Origin: Cytobacillus sp. S13-E01
GTDB taxonomy: Bacteria > Bacillota > Bacilli > Bacillales > Bacillaceae_L
Direction of reading: 5' to 3'
DNA: 64,000 bases
Assembly (NCBI RefSeq): GCF_029193815.1
Contig: NZ_JARFVC010000001.1
Span: 186,001 to 250,000 of the forward strand
The position numbers and the translations under genes are program-made. This document shows positions 9,310 through 18,974 of the stretch, piece by piece; the first letter of the stretch is position 1, and each line of letters starts with the position of its first letter. A model generated the notes under the pieces. That model had not been told where the DNA came from. It saw only the letters and a list, made by a program, of their open reading frames with translations, and made no database searches.

Positions 9310-10089
9310 TTAATTCTGAATGTTTTTATTCATTTGTCTAATTGCTGCTTTTTCAAGACGAGAAACTTGAGCCTGTGAAATTCCAATTTCTTCAGCAACT
9401 TCCATTTGCGTCTTACCTTGGAAAAAGCGTTTTCTTAATATTAGCTTTTCACGCTCGTTTAGTCGCCTCATACCCTCTTTTAAGGCAATTTCTTCAATCC
9501 AGGTAGAATCACGATTGCGCTCGTCACTCAACTGATCCATTACAAATATTGGATCCCCACCATCATTATAAATTGGTTCAAATAAAGATACTGGGTCTTG
9601 GATAGCGTCTAGCGCAAAGACAATTTCTTCATGTGGAACATCTAGAACCTTCGAAATTTCTTCTGCAGTCGGTTCTCTTGATGTTTCACTCATTAATCTT
9701 TCCCTGACCTGCAATGCTTTGTAGGCAATGTCACGCAATGAGCGCGAAACTCTGATTGGATTATTATCACGTAAGTATCGACGAATCTCACCGATAATCA
9801 TCGGCACAGCATATGTTGAGAATTTTACATTTTGACCTAAATCAAAATTATCAATTGATTTCATCAGTCCAATGCAGCCAACTTGAAACAAGTCATCCAC
9901 AAATTCTCCTCTGTTGTTAAAACGTTGAATGACACTAAGAACAAGTCTTAAATTACCATTAACTAACTTTTCTCGCGCAGTTAAATTACCACTTTGCATC
10001 TCTCTAAAAAGTTTTCTCATTTCTTCATTCTTTAGTACTGGAAGCTTTGAAGTATCTACACCACAAATTTCTACCTTATTTCGAGTCAA
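9310..10089 (-). CDS. sigG: RNA polymerase sigma-G (late forespore sigma factor)
   Basis: 259 residues, nearly the same as B. subtilis SigG, starting (M)TRNKVEICGVDTSKLPVL. Sigma regions 2 (core-binding LVNGNLRLVLSVIQRF and DLFQVGCIGLMKSIDNF) and 4 (helix-turn-helix MEVAEEIGISQAQVSRLE) are intact. It drives late forespore genes after engulfment. I chose TTG at 10089 because GGAGGG lies 6 bases upstream and it matches the family start; an in-frame extension to 10158 is not conserved. sigE lies upstream in the same direction with a terminator between. A weak TTG start may limit synthesis. Confidence 0.97.
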   Translation of the reverse strand: MTRNKVEICGVDTSKLPVLKNEEMRKLFREMQSGNLTAREKLVNGNLRLVLSVIQRFNNRGEFVDDLFQVGCIGLMKSIDNFDLGQNVKFSTYAVPMIIGEIRRYLRDNNPIRVSRSLRDIAYKALQVRERLMSETSREPTAEEISKVLDVPHEEIVFALDAIQDPVSLFEPIYNDGGDPIFVMDQLSDERNRDSTWIEEIALKEGMRRLNEREKLILRKRFFQGKTQMEVAEEIGISQAQVSRLEKAAIRQMNKNIQN

Positions 10090-10191
10090 TTCTTTCCCTC
10101 CTAACAGGAGTTGCTGTACAAAGTTAAGTATCTCCTTTGGAGGGAAAAATATGCACAAGCTATTCTTGCGATTTTTACAAAAACGAAAAGA

Positions 10192-10234
10192 AAACTCGAT
10201 AAGATGCCTGTATAATAAGCAACCTATCGAGTAA
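10192..10234 (-). terminator. Terminator between sigE and sigG
   Basis: Minus-strand hairpin with arms ACTCGATA and TATCGAGT and a large loop, followed by TTTTCTTTTCG. It lies about 12 bases after the sigE stop and should limit spoIIG read-through into sigG. Confidence 0.75.
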
Positions 10235-10245
10235 AATATTTTTAG

Positions 10246-10965
10246 TCAAACCATTTTATTAAATTCTTTGCGTAATCTTTTAATAATTCTCTTTTCTAGT
10301 CTTGATATATAAGATTGGGATATACCTAACATATCCGCAACGTCTTTTTGTGTCTTTTCTTCTCCACCAATTAAACCAAAACGAAGTTCCATTATTTGTT
10401 TTTCACGTTCATTTAATTGATGTAATGCTTTAATTAATAATTTTTTATCGACATTTGCTTCCAAGTCCTTCGTAATAATATCTTCATCCGTTCCTAATAC
10501 ATCTGAAAGCAACAATTCATTCCCGTCCCAATCGATGTTTAATGGTTCATCAAAGGATACTTCAGAACGAATTTTATTATTTCTTCTAAGGTACATTAGT
10601 ATTTCATTTTCAATACATCTAGAAGCATATGTAGCCAATTTAATTTTCTTTTCCGGATTAAATGTATTGACCGCTTTAATAAGACCAATTGTACCAATAC
10701 TTATAAGGTCTTCTATATTAATCCCAGTATTTTCAAACTTTCTAGCGATATAAACAACCAACCTTAAATTCCTTTCGATAAGGATAGATCTTGCTGCCTT
10801 ATCACCTGTAGGTAGCTTTATGAGCAGGAGTTCTTCTTCATCTTTCGATAGTGGAGGTGGTAATGCTTCACTGCCACCTATGTAGTATATTTCATCAGTT
10901 TTAATCCCAATCTTAAGTAAAAACTTATACCATAAATATGTTAAGCGAAGTTTTAGTTTGACCAT
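10246..10965 (-). CDS. sigE: Pro-sigma-E (early mother-cell sigma factor precursor)
   Basis: 239 residues. The first about 27-29 form the membrane-associated pro-sequence ([20 protein letters not shown]) ending near [12 protein letters not shown], where SpoIIGA cleaves in B. subtilis. Region 2 ([19 protein letters not shown]) and region 4 ([19 protein letters not shown]) follow. Active sigma-E runs early mother-cell transcription, probably including ylbJ, spoVD and ytvI here. AGGAGG precedes ATG at 10965. It directly follows its protease gene spoIIGA (54-base gap), the conserved spoIIG operon. Confidence 0.97.
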   Translation of the reverse strand: MVKLKLRLTYLWYKFLLKIGIKTDEIYYIGGSEALPPPLSKDEEELLLIKLPTGDKAARSILIERNLRLVVYIARKFENTGINIEDLISIGTIGLIKAVNTFNPEKKIKLATYASRCIENEILMYLRRNNKIRSEVSFDEPLNIDWDGNELLLSDVLGTDEDIITKDLEANVDKKLLIKALHQLNEREKQIMELRFGLIGGEEKTQKDVADMLGISQSYISRLEKRIIKRLRKEFNKMV

Positions 10966-11019
10966 GTAAAGTTCCTCCTTCTAATTTGAAAATTGATGAG
11001 TATGATAGTATTAGTAACA

Positions 11020-11949
11020 CTAAGACGCAGACTGAATGGATGATGAAGTGAGCATCTTCGGATGGATAATACAGTCATACTCCCCATCAGATGATAAAAT
11101 CGTATGATTAAGAGCTACGAGCCCTTTTTTCACAATTATTTGCTCATTACTATGAAAAATTGTAATTTCGTCAGGTTTTAAAGCAAGTAGAAACTGATGC
11201 TCCTGTCCAACTCCACGATATGGTATGATTCTTACTCTATTTTCCCATTTGTGCATATCTTGATCAGATTCATCCGTAGTGAAGGAATCCATGTTTTTTG
11301 ATTGTTCGATAATACTTTCTGGGAAGTACTCCCCTGTTTTATTTACATCTACAATTAAAACCGGACTCTTTGTAATCGGATCATATAATTGATTACCACT
11401 ATCTATAAGACCCTTTAACTGAATTTCTTTATTTTCAATGGTAATAACCACCTTGGCTATTTGGTCATATTGAATTTTCTTCATTTCTATCTCACCGATT
11501 TGCTTACGGGTAAAGAACCATAATAACGGAAAACCAAGTAATACAAACCCCCAGCTTACAGGATTTCCAAATTGGTTCGTATTTGTCATCAGTACCCCAT
11601 TCATTATTTCCATTTCATATTTTAGGAAATAATGAACACCAATCATCCCACCCCCAACCATAAATGTTGCAAAATAAAAAGTTACTAGATTTTGAAAAAA
11701 GAATCGAAAACGCTTGTATCCAAATGCTATTCCTATAATAAAAAATGAAAAGATGAGTTTTATGACAGGGTGTGTTGCATACATTGATAAAGGAGAAACC
11801 ATTAATATTACGATTAAAGATCCCAACAATGAACCGGCTACTAATCTCCAAATGGTAATTTTCCTTTTTAGAATAAGTGCTGTTAAATATAGTAACAAAC
11901 CATCAAAAAAAAAGTTCAACAACCATATTACATCAAGGTAGATGTACAA
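11020..11949 (-). CDS. spoIIGA: SpoIIGA, pro-sigma-E processing aspartic protease
   Basis: 309 residues: five hydrophobic segments in the first about 150 (starting YIYLDVIWLLNFFFDGLLL), then a cytosolic protease domain with the aspartic motif KGLIDSGNQLYDP (catalytic Asp in DSG, about residue 185) and the conserved IPYRGVGQEHQFLL. It cleaves pro-sigma-E at the septal membrane after engagement with SpoIIR. I chose TTG at 11949, preceded by AAAGGAG, because it matches B. subtilis; the in-frame extension to 12033 would cover the promoter leader. Confidence 0.96.
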   Translation of the reverse strand: MYIYLDVIWLLNFFFDGLLLYLTALILKRKITIWRLVAGSLLGSLIVILMVSPLSMYATHPVIKLIFSFFIIGIAFGYKRFRFFFQNLVTFYFATFMVGGGMIGVHYFLKYEMEIMNGVLMTNTNQFGNPVSWGFVLLGFPLLWFFTRKQIGEIEMKKIQYDQIAKVVITIENKEIQLKGLIDSGNQLYDPITKSPVLIVDVNKTGEYFPESIIEQSKNMDSFTTDESDQDMHKWENRVRIIPYRGVGQEHQFLLALKPDEITIFHSNEQIIVKKGLVALNHTILSSDGEYDCIIHPKMLTSSSIQSAS

Positions 11950-12019
11950 ACGCTTTCTCCTTTCAAAACATAATCGTAATAAACAGGTTGTGATCGTGAA
12001 ATAAGAGCTATTAAAAAAT

Positions 12020-12053
12020 AGTATATAGTACATTCTATATGGAAGTCTGTCAC
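12020..12053 (-). promoter_or_regulatory. spoIIG promoter with 22-bp spacer
   Basis: On the minus strand GTGACA (12048-12053) and TATACT (12020-12025) are separated by exactly 22 bases. The B. subtilis spoIIG promoter is known for this wide spacing, which makes sigma-A depend on Spo0A~P. An imperfect Spo0A-like motif (TTTCGAA) lies further upstream near 12090, with no exact TGTCGAA box seen. Confidence 0.75.
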
Positions 12054-12244
12054 TTCATGCCGATTAGAGTGGAGAAATTTTGATAGATTTCTTCGAAAAT
12101 TGTAAAATAATGCTTATTGTATCTATTTTGTAAGTTTCTGGCTGTTTATTTATTATTTTCCCTTTAAAAATTTATTTTTCAAATATAGTATTGTTAAATT
12201 TATAATAAACCGCTCGGGAGCCTCCCATTGAAAAATGAAACAAA

Positions 12245-12278
12245 AAAAGACATGAATCTTTAAGATTCATGTCTTTTT
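12245..12278 (-). terminator. Intrinsic terminator downstream of ftsZ
   Basis: Perfect hairpin GACATGAATCTT-A-AAGATTCATGTC (12249-12273) flanked by A and T runs, able to act on either strand. It lies on the far side of repeat copy A from ftsZ. Confidence 0.88.
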
Positions 12279-12285
12279 TAACTGT

Positions 12286-12462
12286 TAAGGAATTTATAAA
12301 ATTGTAAGGTTGTGTATAACTTCGTGTCTTTTGTCTATCTACGTCTAGCTCCAGGCGCCATCGGCTCTATGGTATAAGCCATTTCCTTTAAGAAGGTAAA
12401 ACCACCTTCTTAAAGGAACCGTCTTATGCTTGTCGCCGATAAGCGGGCGCCCTGCGCTTTTG
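12286..12462 (-). repeat. Terminator-associated hairpin repeat, copy A (medium form, type 2 tail)
   Basis: The head (AAAAGCGCAGGGCGCCCGC) starts 4 bases after the ftsZ stop on the minus strand. A long hairpin follows: GC-rich basal stem, CATAAG/CTTATG stem, and an apical stem of GGTTCCTTTAAGAAGG paired with its near-complement. The type 2 tail (AGACACGAAGTTATACAC, then CCTTACAATTTTATAA) ends beside the terminator at 12245-12278. With that terminator and the spoIIG promoter it fills the 12034-12466 gap. Confidence 0.9.
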
Positions 12463-12466
12463 TTCC

Positions 12467-13606
12467 TTACCTACGGCGGTTTCGATTTCTTAAGAAAGTA
12501 GGAATATCTAGCGCCTCGTCAGCTTGTGAATGTTGATTTGTACGGGTAGAGTTATCATGTGAAACGTCCTCACGTTTAGTATCTCTTGATCCCGAAACAG
12601 TAGGTTTATTCGTATTGATTGTTGGTCGAACTGATTTTGCAGGGTTAATGTCTGCTTCACTAAAGCCAGTTGCAATTACAGTAACTAAAATTTCATCCTT
12701 TAAGTTCTCATTAATAACAGAGCCGAAGATCATGTTTACTTCTTCATCTGATGCAGATGCAACAATATCTGCCGCTTCTTGCACCTCATATAGACTTAAG
12801 TTAGAACCACCAGTGATATTCATTAGAACACCTTGTGCACCATCAATAGACGTTTCTAATAGAGGACTTGAGATGGCACGTTTAGCTGCTTCTGCAGCAC
12901 GATTTTCACCAGTTGACATACCGATCCCCATCAATGCTGAACCTTTGTTGGACATAATTGTTTTAACATCGGCAAAATCAAGGTTAATTAAACCAGGAAC
13001 TGCGATTAGGTCTGAAATACCTTGAACACCCTGTCGTAATACGTTGTCGGCTTCTCTAAATGCTTCTAGCATTGGTGTGTTTTTATCTACAATCTCAAGT
13101 AAGCGGTCATTAGGGATGACAATTAATGTATCTACTCCCTCTTTCATTGAAGCTATTCCTCCAGCTGCTTGAGTTGCTCTTTTTTTGCCTTCAAAAGTAA
13201 ATGGTCGTGTTACAACACCTACAGTTAAAGCACCTAAATCTCTTGCAATTTGAGCTATAACTGGGGCTGCACCTGTTCCTGTGCCTCCACCCATACCAGC
13301 AGTTACGAAAACCATATCTGCACCTTTTAATACTTCTTCAATTTGTTCTCTACTTTCTTCAGCAGCTTTTTTCCCAACCTCTGGATTTGCACCCGCACCT
13401 AAACCACGTGTCAGCTTTCCACCAATTTGCATTTTAATATCTGCTTTAGAAAGATTTAATGCTTGTGCATCTGTATTCACTGCGATAAAATCAACACCCT
13501 GCACACCATGCTCAATCATACGGTTTACAGCGTTGTTTCCTCCGCCTCCGACACCAATTACTTTAATCGTTGCTAATTGATCAAGACTTGTATCTAACTC
13601 CAACAT
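12467..13606 (-). CDS. ftsZ: Cell-division tubulin homologue FtsZ
   Basis: 379 residues. GTP-binding features are complete: [11 protein letters not shown] near the N-terminus, the tubulin signature [13 protein letters not shown] (about 104-116) and the T7-loop region with [12 protein letters not shown] variable linker leads to the conserved C-terminal tail [16 protein letters not shown] that binds FtsA, SepF and EzrA. It polymerises into the Z-ring, switching to a polar site in sporulation. AGGAGG precedes ATG at 13606, 43 bases after ftsA. Repeat copy A begins almost at its stop codon. Confidence 0.99.
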   Translation of the reverse strand: MLELDTSLDQLATIKVIGVGGGGNNAVNRMIEHGVQGVDFIAVNTDAQALNLSKADIKMQIGGKLTRGLGAGANPEVGKKAAEESREQIEEVLKGADMVFVTAGMGGGTGTGAAPVIAQIARDLGALTVGVVTRPFTFEGKKRATQAAGGIASMKEGVDTLIVIPNDRLLEIVDKNTPMLEAFREADNVLRQGVQGISDLIAVPGLINLDFADVKTIMSNKGSALMGIGMSTGENRAAEAAKRAISSPLLETSIDGAQGVLMNITGGSNLSLYEVQEAADIVASASDEEVNMIFGSVINENLKDEILVTVIATGFSEADINPAKSVRPTINTNKPTVSGSRDTKREDVSHDNSTRTNQHSQADEALDIPTFLRNRNRRR

Positions 13607-13649
13607 CTCAAGGTCCTCCTAATTCATCGAAAGAACTTCTCGGTACCTT

Positions 13650-14939
13650 CTATTCAAAGAAGTAACCGAAAAATCTTTTAACTTTTTTTCCAATATTTTG
13701 ATCGTCATTTGTTTTTGGTTTGTATTTTGCTTGTGGTTGTTTAGAAACTCTTTTTTCTCCATTATCTTGAGAAACAGTTGAACCAATTCGTTTACCCTGT
13801 ATTTTCGCATGTTCATTCGCAAATTTAATTAGTCCTACTCCAGTTGAAAACTGTGGTTCACGAACGCCGATATAATCAGGTTTTGCTATCCTAACATTAC
13901 TTTGCAAAACAACCTGGGCTAATTCTAATACTCCTGGTAAATTAACAACCCCACCTGTAAGTACGAATCCTCCGGGTAGGTCTCTAACATTAAGCTTTTT
14001 TAAATCATTTTGCAATAAATCGAAAATTTCCTCTAATCTTGCTTCAACTATATCAGAAATCTCTAACTGATTAAACTGTTGATGCTGGTCACTCCCAATG
14101 ATTGGAACACTAAACACTTCTTCCTCTGAAGCATGATCATAGAAAGCATGTCCATGTTTAATCTTAATCTTTTCAGCATCTTCAGTAGATGTTCGTAAGC
14201 CTATTGAGATATCCTTTGTAATATGATCTCCACCAACTGGAATAACGCTTGCAGATTGTAAAAAACCATCTTTAAATATTGCAATAGTCGTTGAGCCACC
14301 GCCAATATCTACTAAGGCTACGCCTAGATTTTTTTCATCTTCTGAGAGAGTAATAGAACCTGCGGCTAATGGTTGTAAGCATATTGCAGCAATCGTAAGT
14401 CCTGCACGTTCAACACAACGTAATAAATTATGTAATATCGTTCTTGAAGTTGTAATGATTGTACCTTGCATTTCTAAACGGACACCTAACATTCCTCGTG
14501 GATCACTGATTTCATCATATCCATCAACAATAAATTGCTTAGGAACTACATCAATTATTTCACGCTCAGGTGGTATAGAAACAAACTGTGCTGCTTCAAT
14601 TACTCGCACTACATCTTCATTACTAATCTCACGATTTTCACGACTTTCACTCGAGACTGCCACTACTCCATGACATTCCTGTAAGTGAACATTGTTGGCA
14701 GGTACACTAACTACAACTTGATTAATAGGAATGCCTACCATTCGTTCAGCTTGTTCAACAGCCTTTTTAATAGAATGAACGGTTTCATCTATATCTACAA
14801 TTGAACCTTTTTTAAGTCCTTCAGATTTTACATTTCCCACACCAATTATGTTTAAAGAATCATGGCCCATTTCACCAATGATCACTTTAACACTGGATGT
14901 ACCGATGTCAAGACTTACATAAATTTCATTGTTGTTCAT
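13650..14939 (-). CDS. ftsA: FtsA, actin-like divisome membrane anchor
   Basis: 429 residues of the actin/Hsp70 ATPase fold: phosphate loop 1 SLDIGTSSVKVIIGE, the 1C domain, LVDIGGGSTTIAIF (about 205-220) and GGFVLTGGVVNLPG. The C-terminus ends in the amphipathic membrane-binding helix KKVKRFFGYFFE. FtsA attaches FtsZ filaments to the membrane and recruits later proteins. AAAGGAGGTG precedes ATG at 14939. A sigma-H-like promoter lies about 100 bases upstream, matching the ftsAZ P2 promoter of B. subtilis. Confidence 0.98.
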   Translation of the reverse strand: MNNNEIYVSLDIGTSSVKVIIGEMGHDSLNIIGVGNVKSEGLKKGSIVDIDETVHSIKKAVEQAERMVGIPINQVVVSVPANNVHLQECHGVVAVSSESRENREISNEDVVRVIEAAQFVSIPPEREIIDVVPKQFIVDGYDEISDPRGMLGVRLEMQGTIITTSRTILHNLLRCVERAGLTIAAICLQPLAAGSITLSEDEKNLGVALVDIGGGSTTIAIFKDGFLQSASVIPVGGDHITKDISIGLRTSTEDAEKIKIKHGHAFYDHASEEEVFSVPIIGSDQHQQFNQLEISDIVEARLEEIFDLLQNDLKKLNVRDLPGGFVLTGGVVNLPGVLELAQVVLQSNVRIAKPDYIGVREPQFSTGVGLIKFANEHAKIQGKRIGSTVSQDNGEKRVSKQPQAKYKPKTNDDQNIGKKVKRFFGYFFE

Positions 14940-15034
14940 TCTTTGGCACCTCCTTTAACAATTAAAGCATCTTACGTATCATATTTGAAGAACAACAGCT
15001 TATAATTAATTAAAAAATTAGTTATATAAAAGTA

Positions 15035-15063
15035 GTATTCAACAAATACAGTATTTTCCCTTT
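15035..15063 (-). promoter_or_regulatory. Candidate sigma-H promoter for ftsA-ftsZ
   Basis: On the minus strand AAAGGGAAA (15055-15063) and GTTGAATAC (15035-15043) are separated by 11 bases. They match the sigma-H consensus (RNAGGAWWW / RNNGAATWW) with a single mismatch in the -35 and one in the last base of the -10. B. subtilis ftsAZ has a sigma-H promoter used at the onset of sporulation. Confidence 0.65.
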
Positions 15064-15071
15064 TAAATAAT

Positions 15072-15434
15072 TCACTTTTTTTCAATTTTATCTCTAGAAA
15101 GACTCCATTTTGTTATTAAAATCCTTCTTATGACGGCAATGTTCTGAAATAGTCTAACTCCAAAAGCAAATACCGCTACTAAATACAAGTCTACACCAAG
15201 ATGAACACCTAGAAAAGCTAAACTTGTTGCTAGAAGAATATTAAAGAAAAAACCTGAGACGAAGACGGCTTGATCGTAAATATTTTGTAAATGGGCTCGT
15301 ATACCACCAAATAATGTATCAAGCGCGGCAAGTACGGCAATCGATAAATAATTGGAGTATTCATCAGGAATTTTAAATTCCGAGGATAAGCCTAATAGTA
15401 TACCAATAAGTAATCCAATAATCGGGAGCCACAT
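15072..15434 (-). CDS. sbp: Small basic protein Sbp (DUF1290)
   Basis: 120 residues and strongly hydrophobic, with three membrane segments (about 3-20, 28-45 and 60-100) and a basic tail (RRILITKWSLSRDKIEKK). It contains the family motif YLSIAVLAALDTLFGGIRA. Sbp/DUF1290 proteins lie between divIB/ylxX and ftsA in bacilli; the function is unknown. The ATG overlaps the ylxX stop by one base. Confidence 0.9.
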   Translation of the reverse strand: MWLPIIGLLIGILLGLSSEFKIPDEYSNYLSIAVLAALDTLFGGIRAHLQNIYDQAVFVSGFFFNILLATSLAFLGVHLGVDLYLVAVFAFGVRLFQNIAVIRRILITKWSLSRDKIEKK

Positions 15435-16162
15435 TATGATTTCCCTCCTTTTCCAGCAGTAAATGGCTCTAGATCTTTAATTCGAATTGAGTCTTCATAC
15501 GCTGGAACCGTTACTTCATTTAATGGTTCTGAAACGGATAGGATAAGATTATCAGAAAAGAAATCTTGTATTGAGTTAGATACTTTCATCCGGTTTGAAA
15601 GTTTTTCTGCATCCTTCGTTATCACTTTGATTTCAATCGGAAGAGAACGAATAGGATAGGTGTCAATTTTTGTGTATTGCTGTATTTCACGTATTACTGT
15701 TGTATTTATCACCCTGTGCCCATCAATTGATATTTCATCAGCCTCATACGAATTTAGTTCGTTCACCAATCTTCGCAAAAGTTCTGGTGACACATAACTT
15801 ACCGGTGCCCCAACAGAATTAAAAGCAGGTTCAACTGTAAGAATAATTCCAGGTCCAGTTACTTCAGTCAATCCAGCCATAACCCGTAACTCTTCTAATG
15901 TTTCTCGAAGAATTTCTTCTTTGCTGTCGTCCTTTTCTGATTCATATTTGACAATCTTTTCTTCATATTTATAAATCTCAGATAAAAGCTCAGAATTAAG
16001 TTCCTGCTGTCTTTTAAGGTCTTCTCTTAATTCCCAAGTATCCCTTGTATCTCGCACTACTGGTTCTTTTATGGTTTGGAATTGGACGGCTATCATTATA
16101 CCGATCACGACTGTCACAATTGTAAAACTTATACTAGATTTTTTGTCCAACAAAACCACCAT
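15434..16162 (-). CDS. ylxX: YlxX, DUF881 membrane-anchored coiled-coil protein
   Basis: About 242 residues: an N-terminal transmembrane segment (SISFTIVTVVIGIMIAVQF), a coiled coil (about 35-90), then the DUF881 domain (GPGIILTVEPAF, NELNSYEADEISIDG, NTTVIREIQQY). Members are encoded beside division genes; the role is unknown. It is a paralogue of the next gene upstream, ylxW. The start is uncertain: ATG at 16162 or a TTG 12 bases downstream behind GGTGG are both plausible. Confidence 0.85.
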   Translation of the reverse strand: MVVLLDKKSSISFTIVTVVIGIMIAVQFQTIKEPVVRDTRDTWELREDLKRQQELNSELLSEIYKYEEKIVKYESEKDDSKEEILRETLEELRVMAGLTEVTGPGIILTVEPAFNSVGAPVSYVSPELLRRLVNELNSYEADEISIDGHRVINTTVIREIQQYTKIDTYPIRSLPIEIKVITKDAEKLSNRMKVSNSIQDFFSDNLILSVSEPLNEVTVPAYEDSIRIKDLEPFTAGKGGKS

Positions 16163-16318
16163 CTTTCTTTGTAACAAAAGACTTTTTAACTTCGTTGCTT
16201 TTGAAGTACTATTTTATTTAACTAGGATTGTGGCATCTTTTTCTCAAAATCTCAAACACACCTATTTTATATGGTAATAACAACCAATCTTTTAAAAAAA
16301 GAGCCAAACGAAATTATA

Positions 16319-17026
16319 TTATTCATTTGTTTGCAGTAACGGGTCCATTACTATTTCAGATTTTTTTTCTGTTTTTACTACAATATTGTCTGCAAGGAGC
16401 TGATCAATAACACCACCATTTATATTTAACGCTGGAATTAAAACCTCTGGGTTTCCAATGGCAGAAATAACAAACGGTGCCGGAAATTGGTTCCCATCAA
16501 CAGTTACGACAGGACCATCACAATATATATAGGAATCACGTGAAAGTCTTTTGCCATTTACCGAAACTGCTTGGGCACCAGATATGTACAACTCATTTAT
16601 CACTTTAAAGAGGTGACCTTCATGAACTATATAATCGTTAACATCCTCACCTGATGGTGAGTATGAAGCGTCCTCTAAGGTAACCTGTAAACCTTGGCCT
16701 TTTACTTTTACTTCACCCACATACATCCGGAGATTTTCAACATCTTCCACAAGATTAAAATAAATTTTTTCTTGTTCTCCTTTTGCTAGTTCTTCTTCAA
16801 TTTCACGTACATTTTCTTGTTTTTCGTATAACTCTTGTTGGAGTAAACGGTTTTTTTCCTCTTGTTCAATTATTTGGTTTCGATACTCAAATTCTTTCGT
16901 CCATTGTCTTTCAGTAGGTTTTCCTTTTGCAACCTCTGTTTTAGTAAATTGATAAGAAAAAGAGATCATGAATCCAAGTACTAAACATACGAAGGAAAGA
17001 ATAACATGCTTACCTTTCACTTTCAT
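16319..17026 (-). CDS. ylxW: YlxW, DUF881 membrane-anchored coiled-coil protein
   Basis: About 235 residues with a transmembrane segment (VILSFVCLVLGFMISFSY), a glutamate-rich coiled coil (about 35-80) and a DUF881 domain (GQGLQVTLEDASYS, INELYISGAQAVSVNGKR, ISAIGNPEVL). It is paralogous to YlxX. I chose ATG at 17026 because it places the start next to the membrane segment as in B. subtilis; ATG codons at 17038 and 17050 are alternatives. It overlaps divIB by 17 bases. About 155 bases without a gene follow before ylxX. Confidence 0.85.
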   Translation of the reverse strand: MKVKGKHVILSFVCLVLGFMISFSYQFTKTEVAKGKPTERQWTKEFEYRNQIIEQEEKNRLLQQELYEKQENVREIEEELAKGEQEKIYFNLVEDVENLRMYVGEVKVKGQGLQVTLEDASYSPSGEDVNDYIVHEGHLFKVINELYISGAQAVSVNGKRLSRDSYIYCDGPVVTVDGNQFPAPFVISAIGNPEVLIPALNINGGVIDQLLADNIVVKTEKKSEIVMDPLLQTNE

Positions 17027-17789
17027 CTTCTTTTTCATCCTCTCGTTCATAAGCCTTAAAATAAGGAACTACCTCAAGGTAAATAACGCCTTTTAAACTT
17101 GGGTCCAGTTCGCTTATGATTGAAGGGTAGGCTGACATTTTCTCAGAAAAACTTCTAACCGTTGCACTAACTTCATATCCGTCATTCATAAATAACGTGA
17201 TATGTAATGGATCTGATTTTTCAGGAGAATGATGAATTTCTGAAATAGAATTTGTGATACTATCTGGCAGTTTTGATAATTCAACTGCCATCTCTTGAAT
17301 ATCCTCACCCTTTTCCCAGTTCTGTAGAATGGGTGCATCAGCAGGGGCCAATGTTTCTTTTACTGAATCTAAAATCTGTCCATTTTCTAAAATCGGCAAA
17401 TATTTTTCTTTATTTAATATATAGGCAACTCTTTTATGTTCTTCAACATTAATAATAACAGTGTTTGGGAGCTTTTTGTCTATCGTAGCAGACTTTATTT
17501 GTTCATGCGCTTCGATTTGTTCAGTCATTTTTTTGACATTTATGCTCCAAAAGCTTGTCCGTTCTGATAGAGTGCTTAACTTTTTAATCTCAGTTTCTGA
17601 AACATTATAATTTCCAGTTATTTTCACCTGAGACACTTTACTAAGTGGAGATTGAATATAAGCCACACCTATAATCAGAAGAAAAAAGAAGGATATGTAG
17701 ATAACCAATCTTTTGTTTGCTTTTTGTTTTCTCTTTTGTTTAAGCTTCGGAATACGATCTTCAATCGTAACAACTTTCCCTTTTGACAA
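17010..17789 (-). CDS. divIB: DivIB (FtsQ-type) cell-division protein
   Basis: About 259 residues: a short basic cytosolic part (RIPKLKQKRKQKANKRL), one transmembrane helix (VIYISFFFLLIIGVAYIQ), a POTRA domain (SKVSQVKITGNYNVSETEI...) and the beta domain with SELDPSLKGVIYLEV. It works with FtsL and DivIC in the septal synthase complex. I chose TTG at 17789, 6 bases after GGGGTG; a GTG at 17798 lies inside that site. The C-terminus is highly acidic and charged. Confidence 0.93.
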   Translation of the reverse strand: MSKGKVVTIEDRIPKLKQKRKQKANKRLVIYISFFFLLIIGVAYIQSPLSKVSQVKITGNYNVSETEIKKLSTLSERTSFWSINVKKMTEQIEAHEQIKSATIDKKLPNTVIINVEEHKRVAYILNKEKYLPILENGQILDSVKETLAPADAPILQNWEKGEDIQEMAVELSKLPDSITNSISEIHHSPEKSDPLHITLFMNDGYEVSATVRSFSEKMSAYPSIISELDPSLKGVIYLEVVPYFKAYEREDEKEDESER

Positions 17790-17888
17790 TACATTCACCC
17801 CACACTAGATACGAGATAACTATTTGATAAACATTCCAATCTAAAGAGGGCCTTAACGACAACAATGTTTAGAACGTCTTAAAGAGAA

Positions 17889-17912
17889 ACAACGGCATAT
17901 TACATGCCGTTT
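17889..17912 (-). terminator. Probable terminator after murB
   Basis: Minus-strand hairpin AACGGCATGTAATATGCCGTT followed by a mixed T-rich tract (GTTTCTCTTT). Termination may be partial. Confidence 0.6.
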
Positions 17913-17969
17913 AACGTTAATCAATAATATTATATCACAGATGTAATTATTTAGGTTCTAGAATCCATG

Positions 17970-18878
17970 TTACTTTCGCCCTATAATTTCAACTTCTGTC
18001 TCCAAATTTATATCATGTAATTCTTTTATCGTCTCTTTTACAAATTGGATTAAATCTAGTACATCTTGAGCTTTTGCAGTGCCAGTATTGACAATAAAGT
18101 TACCATGTAACTCTGAAATTTTTGCCCCACCAATGCTATGTCCTTTTAATCCAGAATCCTCAATTAATCTCCCAGCATAATTCGGAAGTGGATTTCTAAA
18201 AATACTACCTGCACAAGGGAAGTTCCAAGGTTGTGTATTTCTCCTGTAATCCTTGTTTTTTTTCATTAATGCCACGATTTCTTCTCGTGCACCAGAAACT
18301 AATTCAAAAACGGCTTCAATACAAATACCTGGTCGTTCCTTCTGCAAGATAGATGTTCGATAAGAATACTGCAACTCTTCATTTAAAAACCATTCCATTG
18401 TCCCATCTTCAAATAAGATATGCGCCTTTTTAATTATCTTCGAGATGTCTGACCCATGTGCTCCAGCATTCATGTAGACTGCTCCACCAACTGATCCTGG
18501 AATACCGCTTGCAAATTCAAGCCCAGATAACCCTTTTTTGCTAATCATAGTTGATAATTTAATAACAGAAAATCCACCACCAACTGTAATTGTTTCTCCG
18601 TCTATTTTTAAATGGTCTACGCCATCTCCTAGTTTGATGACAGCACCTTCGATACCTTTATCTGACACTAAAAGATTGGAACCTCTGCCAATAGCTCGCC
18701 ATTGAATACCGTGTTTTTTAATAATGCCTATTGTTCTTTGTATACTGTCAATATTCTTTGGCTCTATAAAGAGATCGGTTGGTCCACCAATCTTTATTGT
18801 TGTATGATTTGCTAATGGTTCATTTACTAGTACTTTTCCGACGTCTGCATCTAGTAATTCCTGAACGATTGTATCCAT
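17970..18878 (-). CDS. murB: UDP-N-acetylenolpyruvoylglucosamine reductase (MurB)
   Basis: About 302 residues of the FAD-binding type II MurB. Visible motifs are [15 protein letters not shown], the FAD site [35 protein letters not shown] and the catalytic region [12 protein letters not shown]. It reduces the enolpyruvyl group to form UDP-MurNAc with NADPH. I chose ATG at 18878 behind GGGAGG, which matches homologues; an upstream TTG at 18896 lies before that site. It lies between murG and divIB as in B. subtilis. Confidence 0.97.
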   Translation of the reverse strand: MDTIVQELLDADVGKVLVNEPLANHTTIKIGGPTDLFIEPKNIDSIQRTIGIIKKHGIQWRAIGRGSNLLVSDKGIEGAVIKLGDGVDHLKIDGETITVGGGFSVIKLSTMISKKGLSGLEFASGIPGSVGGAVYMNAGAHGSDISKIIKKAHILFEDGTMEWFLNEELQYSYRTSILQKERPGICIEAVFELVSGAREEIVALMKKNKDYRRNTQPWNFPCAGSIFRNPLPNYAGRLIEDSGLKGHSIGGAKISELHGNFIVNTGTAKAQDVLDLIQFVKETIKELHDINLETEVEIIGRK

Positions 18879-18974
18879 TATAAACCTCCCTGACAAATGG
18901 TTAAATCTGAAAGAATTAGATAAAAATCTATTTTTTTATTAGTTTATGCTTAAATTTCGCCTAAAGGTACACTT

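Noticed and set aside
12615-13025. A 136-codon open frame antisense to ftsZ
   Set aside because: It lies wholly within a highly conserved gene, with Ser/Ala/Pro composition typical of antisense frames.
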